From Monodelphis domestica (taxonomy: Eukaryota > Chordata > Mammalia > Didelphimorphia > Didelphidae), in assembly GCF_027887165.1 (NCBI RefSeq), contig NC_077228.1, forward strand, positions 110,812,086-110,876,085: a stretch of 64,000 nucleotides of DNA, read 5' to 3'. The notes beneath the pieces are model-generated. The model was not told where the DNA came from. It saw only the letters and a list, made by a program, of their open reading frames with translations, and did not search any database. Both the position numbers and the translations under genes were made by a program. Numbering within the stretch: position 1 is the first letter of the stretch; each line of letters starts with the position of its first letter. Of this stretch, positions 32,501 through 41,719 are shown one piece after another.

Positions 32501-33701
32501 TTTTTTTCTTTTTTTTTTAGTTGTAAGCCCAATTCGTTGACCAGCTTATTATCTCCTTTATTGATGTACACATTTGGGAATGTAAAATTTCCTGAGTACT
32601 GCTTTGGCTGCATTGCACAAATTCTGGCATGTTGTTTCATTGTTGTCATTCTCTTTAATGAAATTATTGAATTTTTCTTTGATTTATTATTTGACCCATC
32701 CATTTGTTAGGATGAGATTATTTAATTTCCAATCAACCTTAAAAGAAAATCCTCATCTTTCATCTTAGAATCTATACTGTGTATTGGTTCTAAGACAGAA
32801 GAATGGTAAGGGATAGGCAATGGAGGTTAAGTGATTTGCCCAAGGTCAACAAGTTAGGAAGTGTCTGATGCCAGATTTGGACTCAGGACCTCCCACCTCT
32901 AGGTCTGGCTCTCAATCCATTGAATCACCTAGATATCCTCTTCTAATTCACTATTAATTTATGCTACCACAACCCTTTATTAAATATAATTTTTATTGAA
33001 CTATGGTTTGAAAAGAGTAAACTTTATATTTTTACTTTTATGCATTTGGTTGTGAGATTTTTATACCCTAATAAATAGGTCATATTCTTGTGAAGGTGCT
33101 TCCAAAATGGTGAGATCTGGGGAAAGGTGTGGTGACTGCTCTCCTTGAACTCTGGTCCTTATCCAGGATGGCCCTCCTTGATCCTTTGGGGGTACAATTG
33201 ATACTGTTCTTCAGGGTTCCTGTTCCCTTGGGGTGGGAAATGATATTGCCTCTCTAGAGGTTTCCATTCCCTCTTGATTAAAAGTACTCTTCCCTACCCA
33301 TGAACTATAGCCCAGAAGTGAGAATAAGCAATGGAGTTGCCAAACGTCATCTGCTCCTATGTACAATGCTAGTGGATTTGTGATTTCTTGCTGCCCAGTT
33401 GTTATTTCCCATATACCTTTCCAGTTTGTCAACTCCCAAAATTTTGACTGCTTCTGTCACCACCTAGTACACCACTTGTGTTTCATCCATCTGGTCTCTA
33501 ATCTAGACTCTCTCCTATGTCACAGATCTCTCTTTCTGATCTCCTATGATGTCTTGGGCTACAAAAATGTCTCACTTTGACCTTTTATAGATTCTGTCAC
33601 TCCAGAGTTCAATTTGAGGCATTATTTTAAAGTTGTTTGGAGGGGAATGTAAGGAGAACTTGGTGGAGTGCTTCTTTACTCTGTCATCTTGGCTCCCTCT
33701 A
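29536..33701 (-). mobile_element. L1 LINE with 5' end, internally deleted
   Basis: The T-rich tail is on the left. ORF2 antisense landmarks run in order from 29830 to about 33095, and a distinct 5' UTR runs from about 33100 to 33701, ending in the reversed start word gagggagccaagatgac. ORF1, the endonuclease part of ORF2 and the spacer are absent between ORF2 and the 5' UTR. The 10-bp word gtctattctt lies just outside both ends (29526-29535 and 33702-33711) and is followed on the right by aa, giving CTT/AA, a good L1 endonuclease site. A SINE1 is nested in it. Confidence 0.9.
32745..32940 (-). mobile_element. SINE1 nested in L1
   Basis: tcatcttagaatctatactg, tgtattggttctaagacaga, gataggcaatggaggttaag, ggtctggctctcaatccatt. 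L1 ORF2 antisense sequence continues on both sides, so the SINE landed after the L1. Confidence 0.9.
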
Positions 33702-33711
33702 GTCTATTCTT

Positions 33712-34424
33712 AATCCTTGAGTTCCTAAAAACTCTGATTTCCTGAGTTTGCAGGAAGTGACTGATAGAGTCATCCAAGAGTTGTCAGAGCCAAGGGAAAA
33801 TCCTGCCCTCAGGTCTCCTGGCAACTCCACTGGTAGCACCTGTAACAGCAACATCTCCTTGGATTTTTCACTAGGAGGTTCGTTATTTTCATCTCCAGCC
33901 TCTTATAATCAAAGGGGAGGGAGGTTAGAAAGGCTGATCATGAGGTCCCTATTTTTGGTATTCAGGAAGTCAGTTTTGGGGGCCCATGGAGTGAATCCCA
34001 CCTGGTTATAAGAATGATGATAAGAATGGCAATTGAATGAATAAAGAACCATAGCAGGAGACAAAGGCACTCTGTTGACATGTGGACAAGGCTGGGAAAT
34101 AATCTCTCACTATGTTCTGTAGTTCTTTCTCCAGAACTCTGTCAGAGCTAGTAGTTAATGCTTAAGTTATATCCAGGGAAGAAATTTGAGGAAGGGCTTG
34201 GAAAAGGGCCAAGGAGATAGTGGGGGGAAATGATGAAAGAGTAGAATTGGAATCACTTGGCTCAGAGCTCACTCTTCAGACTTCCAAAGAAAGCAAATGA
34301 TTAGGCCCTTGACTATGAAAGAGATGAGTTTAAACAAGAGGGTAAGAATTGATTTAGAACTTCCTGATCAGTGAATAAAGAAGGCAGAGAAACCTCTTCT
34401 CCCTGATGTTTTAAAGAATAATGC
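33712..34424. other. Unassigned DNA
   Basis: No recognised gene or repeat. Confidence 0.4.
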
Positions 34425-34715
34425 AGATTGTATGACCCTGGGCAAGCCACCTAACCCCACTGCCTAGCTCTCACTGCTCTTCTGCCTTGATACCCCTACT
34501 TTGAACCGATTATGAGCCAGAAGGTAAGGGAAAGGACAAGGAACCTTCCAAAACTCCCAGGGTATCAGAAACTCCTTAAAATCCAGATCATCTCAGCAAT
34601 GGTGTGGGTTCATATTCTCTTTCCTGCCCCCAGGACCAAACTGTTGGGACATCAGTCCAATCTACCACCCCCAACAGTATTGATTCTAAGACAGAAGGTA
34701 AGGGTTTAAAAATAA
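34425..34715 (+). mobile_element. Two SINE1 3' pieces
   Basis: The first piece (34425-34535) has tgtatgaccctgggcaagcc through gagccagaaggtaaggg. The second (34672-34715) has cagtattgattctaagacag and aaggtaagggttt with an A-rich tail. About 140 bp of unassigned DNA separates them, so two insertions or one rearranged copy are possible. Confidence 0.7.
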
Positions 34716-35092
34716 AAGAACAATGGAGACCCTCAGATGTCAGAATGAAGTTGTTCAGCAGAGGAGAGCTAAGCATATTGTAGAAGTATGGCTAAGACTT
34801 AAAATTAAGTAAGGAGGTGAGTTCCTTGAGAGACTCCTTTAGGGCTCAGGGTTTTTTACTCAATAAAGTAGCTTTCCCTGGGGTTGGGGGGAGGTCGGAA
34901 GGATGTGCCCACAGTTTGGTCCTGGGAGTAGGGGACAGAAAATATGAACCCACAAAGTGAGCGATATGGGAGATTGAATTGTCCCTTCTCACATCATTGT
35001 AAGACTTAAAAAAGAAGGAAACATAAACATCTTCTAGTTCTTCCCCCTCAGTTTTACAGAAGAGAAATAGAAGGACCAGGAAGGAAGGGTGG
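34716..35092. other. Unassigned DNA
   Basis: No recognised gene; the last 80 bp may be a diverged MIR edge. Confidence 0.4.
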
Positions 35093-35343
35093 AAGCAAGC
35101 ATTTATGTGCTAGGCACTATGCTAAGTGCTTTACAAATATAATCTCATTTGATTCTGGAAACAACCTTGGGAGAGAGGTGTTATTATTATCCCCATTTTA
35201 CAGTTAGGAAAACTGAAGCAGAAAGAGGTAAAGCGAACTTGTCCAGGATCCTACAACTAGTAAAGTGACTGAGGTCAAATTTGAATTCAGGTCTTTCTGA
35301 CTCCAGGCTAGAGCTCTATCCATTGTACCATCTAGCTGTCTGA
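35093..35343 (-). mobile_element. MIR, near full length
   Basis: tatgctaagtgctttacaaa, tataatctcatttgattctg, attatccccattttacagtt, ctaagctg-type end atctagctgtc. A well-preserved reversed copy. Confidence 0.9.
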
Positions 35344-35354
35344 TATGACTTGAG

Positions 35355-35450
35355 TTATTCATGGCCACACAGACAGTAAGTAGCAGAGATGGGTTGTGAA
35401 CTCAGCTCCTTAGATCCCTGAATACCATGTTATCTACAACATGGCTCCAT
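35355..35450 (-). mobile_element. MIR fragment
   Basis: tcatggccacacagacagta, gttgtgaactcagctcctta. Confidence 0.55.
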
Positions 35451-35839
35451 CTCTAACTACCCCTCCGCCATCAAGGTAGCAGCTCCCTAGATTTCTTAGA
35501 ATGCCCATAGTGGCTGAGCCGAGACCCGGCAGACTGTCAGATTCTTGGCAAAGCTCCAGTTTCGAGTTATGAAACTCCATGGGATTTATGGGCAATCGGT
35601 GGCACTGGTCCAGCTCAGCTCTAAACAGCTTCCAGAGCTTCCTTGGGCCTTTTCCCTGCTCAGAAATCTTCTGCTTGTTCTAAGTTTTAATTGCTTGTCC
35701 AGATTAGAACTTTGAATTCCTGATACTATGTGTCAGCTCCTTCTGCTCAGTCAACAGAAGGGATATGATGAAAGAATGTTGGTCAAGAGAAGACAGGGGA
35801 CACATTTCTGAAGAAGGTTATTCAGCACTTGACAAGCAA
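35451..35839. other. Unassigned DNA
   Basis: No recognised gene or repeat. Confidence 0.4.
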
Positions 35840-35965
35840 TATTATTAGTTACATTTATCTAGCCCTTCGTAAACATTATTTATTTGAATCTCACAGCAGT
35901 CCTGTGAAGTAATAACTATTATTACTCTTGTTTTGGAAATCAGGAAACTAAGACTTTGAGAGGTT
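35840..35965 (-). mobile_element. MIR fragment
   Basis: cgtaaacattatttatttga, ctcacagcagtcctgtgaag, ggaaatcaggaaactaagac. Confidence 0.75.
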
Positions 35966-36077
35966 ATTTGAATCCCTATTTTCCCTTGAGCTCGAGCATT
36001 ACCTTCTATCTCAGTCCTTTGCTCATCCTCTTTTCTTCTCTTTTGTATAATTATACTAGTAGAAATGAGCATTTAAT

Positions 36078-36215
36078 AGTGCTTTTAGATATTATTTCAT
36101 TTTAAGCTCACAATGACCTTTGAAGGTAGGTGCTGTCATCATCCCCACTTTGTGGATGAGGTAACAGAGGCAAACAGGTAAAATGATTTGCCTAGGGTCA
36201 CTCAGATCTTCTTGC
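36078..36215 (-). mobile_element. MIR fragment
   Basis: agtgcttttagatattattt, aagctcacaatgacctttga, catccccactttgtggatga, gatttgcctagggtcactca. Confidence 0.8.
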
Positions 36216-36744
36216 TCCTATTTTTGAACCTAACATGTTGACTGGCACTTAATAACTACATCTTAATGGACATTTTGGTTTTCATGAGCAGGGTTATAAA
36301 AGGAAGGGTGGGGAAGTGTGGTTTGGAAGGAGGGTTCATGTCCAGTTCCATCCTCTGTTCACTGCAGTACATTGTTTTTCAATCACGTAAGTGGCCCAGG
36401 TTTATAAAGGATTTGCTAAGTGGCCAGTTTTCAGCTGAGTACTGTGTGAATCCCAAGAAAAAAAGGCAGACTCACCCAGCTTATAAATCCATCTGATTTA
36501 TACATGTGAGTCTACTTTGATTATCCCAATGAGGTGGAAAACTTCTTCCTTGATAAAGATTAAAATTCCTCCAGGCCTTCTCATACTGCGTGGTTCCCAT
36601 CTTTGGCTTTTGACAAATCCTCTGTGGGGTATCCACCCATTATGCTATTTCCCCAAAGCTACCAAGATGCAGAGGGCTTAAAGTGATTTCCCCAAGATCC
36701 TCCAGATGTACCAAGGTTAGAACCCTTGGAATGGTAAAAAGGAA
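36216..36744. other. Unassigned DNA
   Basis: No recognised gene. A degenerate MIR may lie near 36660-36735. Confidence 0.35.
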
Positions 36745-37345
36745 ACAGTTCCTAACTCCAGGAGCTTTACATTTTATAGAATGACACAATATGTCCCCAG
36801 ATAAATATATACAAACTAGGAACCGACAGAACAAATACAAAGTAATTTGAGGGGAAGGTCCCAGTAGCTTCGCGTAGCAGATAATGCTTGAGATGACTTT
36901 TGAAGGAGAAGAGAGAGTCTGAGAGATGGAGATAAGGATAGAGTGCATTCCAGGCATAGCAGGGCAACCTGTGTACAAATGCATGGAAATGAGAAATGAG
37001 ATGGCATGTTTGAGAAATGGACAGAAGGTCAAGCTAAGCTGAAGAGAGTACAAAGAGGAACTGGGGAAGAAAGTTTGAGCAAGGTTGTGCGCGCTTTAAC
37101 TGTCAAACTGAGTTTATATTTATATTCTAGAGGCAATGGGGAACCAGTGGAGTTTTTTTGAGTAGGATAATAAGATGATTAGACTTGCTCTTTAGGAGAA
37201 TTACTTTGGCAGCTATATGGAGGATAAGTGGAAGAAGTGAGAGATGTGGCAAGGGAACCAATTAGGAGACAATTGCTATAGACAAAACAAATGTCGGTGA
37301 AAGTCTATGCTAGGCAGGTGGCCAGGAGAGTGGAAGAAAGGAGTC
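36745..37345 (-). mobile_element. L2 LINE, C-terminal ORF2 region, antisense
   Basis: Landmarks in order: caggagctttacattttata, agagtgcattccaggcatag, caatggggaaccagtggag, ttgctctttaggagaattac, caattaggagacaattgct. They match the reversed 3' coding end of L2. Heavily diverged and non-functional. Confidence 0.75.
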
Positions 37346-37408
37346 AAGAAGTTCCAGTAGCAGGAAGAAGGATAAATGAACACTATCTTTCCACCCTATA
37401 ACACTTCT

Positions 37409-37623
37409 TTTTTTTTTTAACCCTTACCTTCCATCTTTGAATCAATACTGTGTATTGGCTCCAAGGCAGAAGAGTGGTAAGGGCTAGGCAATGGGGGTTA
37501 AGTGACTTGCCCAGGGTCACACAGCTGGGAAGTGTCTGAGGCCATATTTGAACCTAGGACCGCCCATCTCTAGGCCTGGCTCTCAATCCACTGAGCCACC
37601 CAGCCAACCCCCCCCCCCCCCCC
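37409..37623 (-). mobile_element. SINE1 with a 16-base G run at its 5' end
   Basis: Full-length reversed SINE1: aacccttaccttccatcttt, tgtattggctccaaggcaga, gtgacttgcccagggtcaca, ccactgagccacccagcc. A run of 16 C on plus (37608-37623) follows, which is a G run at the SINE 5' end. The word aacacttct flanks the element (37400-37408 and 37626-37634), so the G run belongs to the insertion. Confidence 0.9.
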
Positions 37624-37679
37624 ACAACACTTCTAAATAAATCTAGGAAATGCACCAGAATGAATCCTGATAGGGAAGT

Positions 37680-38825
37680 TAAAGAAAAACATTATATGGA
37701 GTAATTTTTCCAATCCAGGTCATGCTTAGAGAGACACAAAGAGGTCTTTGTACAATGGAGTCCAGGGTCTAGACCAGAATGGTCTGATGAAGCACTCTAG
37801 TGTAGGAAGAGATGGTTTCTGTAGTACAAGAAGAGGTCCCAGATTCAGAAAAGAGAGGTCCAATCTTATGCAGGAATATATGTCAACTGGCATCACTGTT
37901 ATACTACCTTATCCTGGATCACTGATCCAGGTGTTCCAGGATTAGAAGTGGTTTCAGTCCCTAGCAAGAAGCTAAAGAGGAGTGGTATGGTTTTGATCCC
38001 AGAAGCAGAGCAGGGTCTTAGTTCTAGACTCTAGCCCAGCCTGAAGCCTTCAGGGGAATGAAAAGGATGGGAATCTCAGACCAAAAGAGAACCTACAATT
38101 CTGTCATTCTAAACTAGGAGAGCTTTCTGACTGGTTGCTAGTGATGGAGTCCAGCTGCAGTCTATTGGAAATCTAACTGGTTCACGTCCACAGGTGCAGT
38201 GCTCTGACCCAAACCTAAGTTAGAAACTTGCAGAGCTTGGAGGAGGTGGGCAGAAGTTAGATTTTTCCCTGGGTCACACCACTTTGGGTGCATTGAAGGT
38301 CCCCAGCCTGACCTATTCCTGGGGTTCTGGAAAAAATTGAATGCCCTAAGAAAATAGTAGCAGAAGCAACCCAGACATTACTTACAAAAAATATGAAGTC
38401 AGGTACTAGACCAGAAGAAAGAATAAATTAAAAGGAATCTTACTATAACAATTATTCTGGCAAAAGGAGTACTCAAGATTCAAACCCAGAAGAAGAGAAT
38501 GTCAAGAAAGCACTTAAAAGTAAGCTTCAATGAAAAATACAGTTTGGGCACAAGTTCACCTCAAATTCCTACAAAAGATAATACAAGAGTTACAATGCTT
38601 TTATAAATCAAACAGAGTGCTAAAGAAAAAAAAAATTAAAGGAATGAGAGCTATGGAAGAAGGCATTGGAAAGTTAATTGGTGACCTGGAATAAGAGGTA
38701 CAAAAATCTTACCCAAGAAACAAACTTCCTAAATGGAATGGAATTCAGAATGGACCAAATAGAAGTTAATAACTACATAAAGCAACAAGAAATAATGAAA
38801 ACAAAGTCAAACGAATGGGGGAACC
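37680..38825 (+). mobile_element. L1 LINE 5' UTR and start of ORF1 (3'-truncated)
   Basis: A non-coding leader is followed near 38680 by readings such as YKNLTQETNFLNGMEFRMDQ and IEVNNYIKQQEIMKTKSN, which match the coiled-coil part of marsupial L1 ORF1 as I know it. The match ends at about 38825, where L2 sequence begins, and no poly(A) is seen. The left end is approximate and I found no clear target duplication. Confidence 0.6.
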
Positions 38826-38837
38826 ACCAGCAGGCTA

Positions 38838-39000
38838 TTGCAATAGTCCAGGAGAGAGGTGATAAAGAGTCAAAATGTTTGGAGGGAAGAAAAAGGGGGC
38901 ATATTGGAAAGATGTTACCAAGGTAAAATCAACATTTTTTCTGTGAGTAGATTGGATATAGAGGGTGAGAAATAGTGAGGAGATGCTTATGACACCTTGC
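38838..39000 (-). mobile_element. L2 LINE ORF2 region, antisense (part 1)
   Basis: accagcaggctattgcaata, gtccaggagagaggtgataa, gattggatatagagggtgag. It continues past an LTR at 40330. Confidence 0.75.
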
Positions 39001-39229
39001 TTTTGTGATCATTAATTTTTCATATATTGTATTTATTCCTATATATCAGGGAGAATTACTGTGTAGTTCTATGTCTGAGATCTTGATCAGAGATACCATC
39101 TAGTCTGCAGTTTTTTGCATTTTTTTGTTCTTGAGAATCTCAAGGAATATCTTTTTTTTAAAACAGAATTTGATTAATAAATGAAGGAGAGAAAGGTTGT
39201 TGTTTTTTTAGACTTATGTGACTTGACCT
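39001..39229. other. Unassigned A/T-rich DNA
   Basis: Lies between the L2 and the LTR. It could be the outer part of the LTR insertion; nothing diagnostic. Confidence 0.35.
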
Positions 39230-40328
39230 GTGTAATAATTAAAATAGTGGAAGACTTAAATTGTGGCAGATAAAAGAGTGGATGAGTAAATTTGTGACCG
39301 CAGAAAATATGGTTTCAAGACAATGTCTTGTTTTAAATAAAATATAAGGTGGTCACCAGGGAAAATTTCCCAATTATTAAAATATACCCAAGTCAACTGG
39401 GTTTTATAGAGATTTTAATTCATACAAATGAGGAATTAATGAAAGTGAGAGAGAATAAGAGAGGAATAAGTATGAAGGGCCGTAGCCAACATGGCCTAGA
39501 CCCAAGTCTTAAGAGAGAGATCAGTCAGTCTTTAATCACTCACCACAAGATTTGTCCAAGCAAGGATTCTAGTGTTCAGAGACACCAGTTCAGCCAGCCA
39601 GCCATCTCCAGAGAGAGATTCTTCTGACTGTCCTGAGACTCAGCTTTTCCTCTCCTTATAAAGGAAGTTTTCTCCTATGTCACCTCCCCTAAGTTCTTAC
39701 ATCTACCAATCACAGTAGACGTTTTTTAAAGGACAGACCATTCTTAGTTCACACCTAAGAAGGCTTGTAAATTCACAAGTTGCCTGACCTTTATAGGTAC
39801 TTAGCACCCTTTTGTATTATATCTAAAAATAGGCACAGCTTAAGAACTTTTCTCTTACTATAAGTATGGGTTTAAGTATCTTTCATTGTTCAGCAAGGAG
39901 TTTCTTCCCCTAAAGCAGGCTTAAGTAGGGGTGGAGTAGAGGTCTTCACATTCCTGATCTAAGTTCCTTCATTGTTTTAAAATGGGGAGTGGTCTTAACC
40001 AAACCTTATGAAGTAGGGTCTGAGAATTTTTAAGGTTCACACCTGTCCATCTCTGGGCATGGGGAGGGGTGAATAGGTTGATGACCACCTCTTAATTAGC
40101 TGTCACCAGTTAAAGATGTCTTGGGCTGACTGGGAGGGGGGGCTGAATAATGAATTCCTTAAAATCTACTTATTAAGCTGATTGACCCAGTTCAGGTTGT
40201 CCCTGCTCAAGAGAGAGCCAGGGAGACCTATATCACTATCAGTAATGATGCTGGCCTAACCAATAAACTTGATATAATCAATAAATTTATATTATCCTAA
40301 AATCAGTCTCTTTGAGACAATTTTAATC
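39230..40328 (-). mobile_element. Retroviral LTR, about 1 kb, reversed
   Basis: On the minus strand: a start near gattaaaattgtctcaaag, a long U3, a promoter-like ctttataaggagagg segment, a polyadenylation region with gaattaaaatctctataaaa, and an end in the ccctggtgaccacctta region. It splits an L2 copy. No internal genes are seen, so it is probably solo. Bounds are approximate, the age is old, and the family is unnamed. Confidence 0.7.
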
Positions 40329-40329
40329 A

Positions 40330-41115
40330 TAACCCTTGTGAGCCTGTGGGACTGAGAAGATGGTGGTGCCCAAGACAGTAATAAAAAAGTTTGGGGTGTT
40401 TTAGATGTCTACTAGACATCTAATTTGTTGTCTGAAAGGCAGATGGAGCAGAGATCTTATGGGCAGAATAAGCAGATTTGAGAGTCATCAGCAGAAAGAT
40501 GATAATTAAATTTGTAAGAGCTGTGATGAAAGTACTGTAAAGTACTGTAGAGTCAAAGTATCAAACTTGGAACCTGAAGTCATGAGCTCTCAAAACTCCT
40601 CAGTGCTGCCCAACCAGATTAAAATGGAAATGGAAAATGTTTAGCAAAACAAGTAACAATATAATACAATAGGAATAATGATAACTTGTGGTTTTCTTAG
40701 TTAACCTAAGGCAGGCAAGGACCTTGTTCTATTTGAGTCTAATACCACTGATATAGAGGGAAAAGGATGAAATCCTGTGGGACACCCTATGTGTTGTATG
40801 ACTTATATAAGAATGCAGTCAAAGGAAACTGAGAAGGAATGGTCTGCCAGGCAGGAGGAAAACCAGGAGAGAATGGTATCCCCCAAACCTATAGAGAGTA
40901 TCAAGGAGGAAAAGGCGATTAAGTGTCAAAAGCTGCAGAGAGGTAAAAAAAAGAACAGAGACTAAGAAAAGGCTAAGATCACTGGTAATGTTGAAGAGTA
41001 GTTTTGGGGGAATGATGAAGTCTGAAGCTGGATTATAAGGAATAAGAATAAAGTGAGAAAAGAGAAAGTGGAGGCACCTATTATAGAGGGTCTTCTTAAG
41101 GAGTTTAGCCATGAA
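40330..41115 (-). mobile_element. L2 LINE reverse-transcriptase region, antisense (part 2)
   Basis: gatggtggtgcccaagacag, acatctaatttgttgtctga, gagagtcatcagcagaaaga, then (after a MITE) tcctgtgggacaccctatg, aaggaaactgagaaggaatg, aagctgcagagaggtaa. Read on minus these correspond to the L2 RT region around the YADD box, which is heavily decayed here. Confidence 0.75.
40541..40750. mobile_element. hAT-like MITE nested in L2
   Basis: Left end gtcaaagtatcaaacttgg and right end tttgagtctaataccactg form a diverged inverted repeat of the type gtgtcaaact/agtttgacac. The interior includes ctgcccaaccagattaaaat and taacttgtggttttcttag, a layout shared with a common mammalian MITE that I cannot name. Confidence 0.65.
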
Positions 41116-41124
41116 AGGTAAGGG

Positions 41125-41615
41125 TTGCCCAATACCTGGAAAATGGCTAGCTAACTTATGATATGTATGTGTACATGTGCCTATATATATGTGTGTGTGT
41201 GTCTATATATGCATACAAATACATACATCTGTGATAGAATACTATTGTGATCTAGTAAATGATGAAAGGGAGGATTTCAGAGAAACTTAAAAAGACTTAT
41301 ATGAACTGATGCAGGGAGAGGTGAATAGAATGAGAACTATTTATACAATGACAACAATATCATCAAGACAAATAACTTTTGAAAGACTTTGGAACTTTGA
41401 TCAACACAATGCCCAACCTTGATTCCGGCTACCTATCTCCTGATAAAGTGGCAATGGGCATGGAGTACTGACATATTTTTTGCACAGGGTCAATGTAGGA
41501 ATATGTCTTATTTGGCTCTACATACTTAAAACATATTTTGCTTTTTTTTTGTCAATTGGAGGGTAGAGGATATGAAATAGAAAGTGGATTTCTGTTATTG
41601 AAAAATATTAGTGAG
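41125..41615 (+). mobile_element. L1 LINE 3' end
   Basis: ORF2 C-terminal codons near atagaatactattgtgatc, then atatgaactgatgcagggag, the 3' UTR and an A-rich end. A TG/TA microsatellite (about 41162-41230) has grown inside the segment that in other copies reads tatatgaatgtgatgg. It is followed by a SINE1 5' fragment (41616-41700). Confidence 0.75.
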
Positions 41616-41700
41616 GAGTCAGGTAGGTAGTTCAGTGGATTGAGAGCCAGACCTAAAAATGGGAGGTTGTGGGTTCAAATGTGGCCTCAGACACTTTCTA
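41616..41700 (+). mobile_element. SINE1 5' fragment
   Basis: gtcaggtaggtagttcagtg, gattgagagccagacctaaa, gggttcaaatgtggcctcag (B box). Confidence 0.75.
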
Positions 41701-41719
41701 GATAACATGCTTTGTAAAT

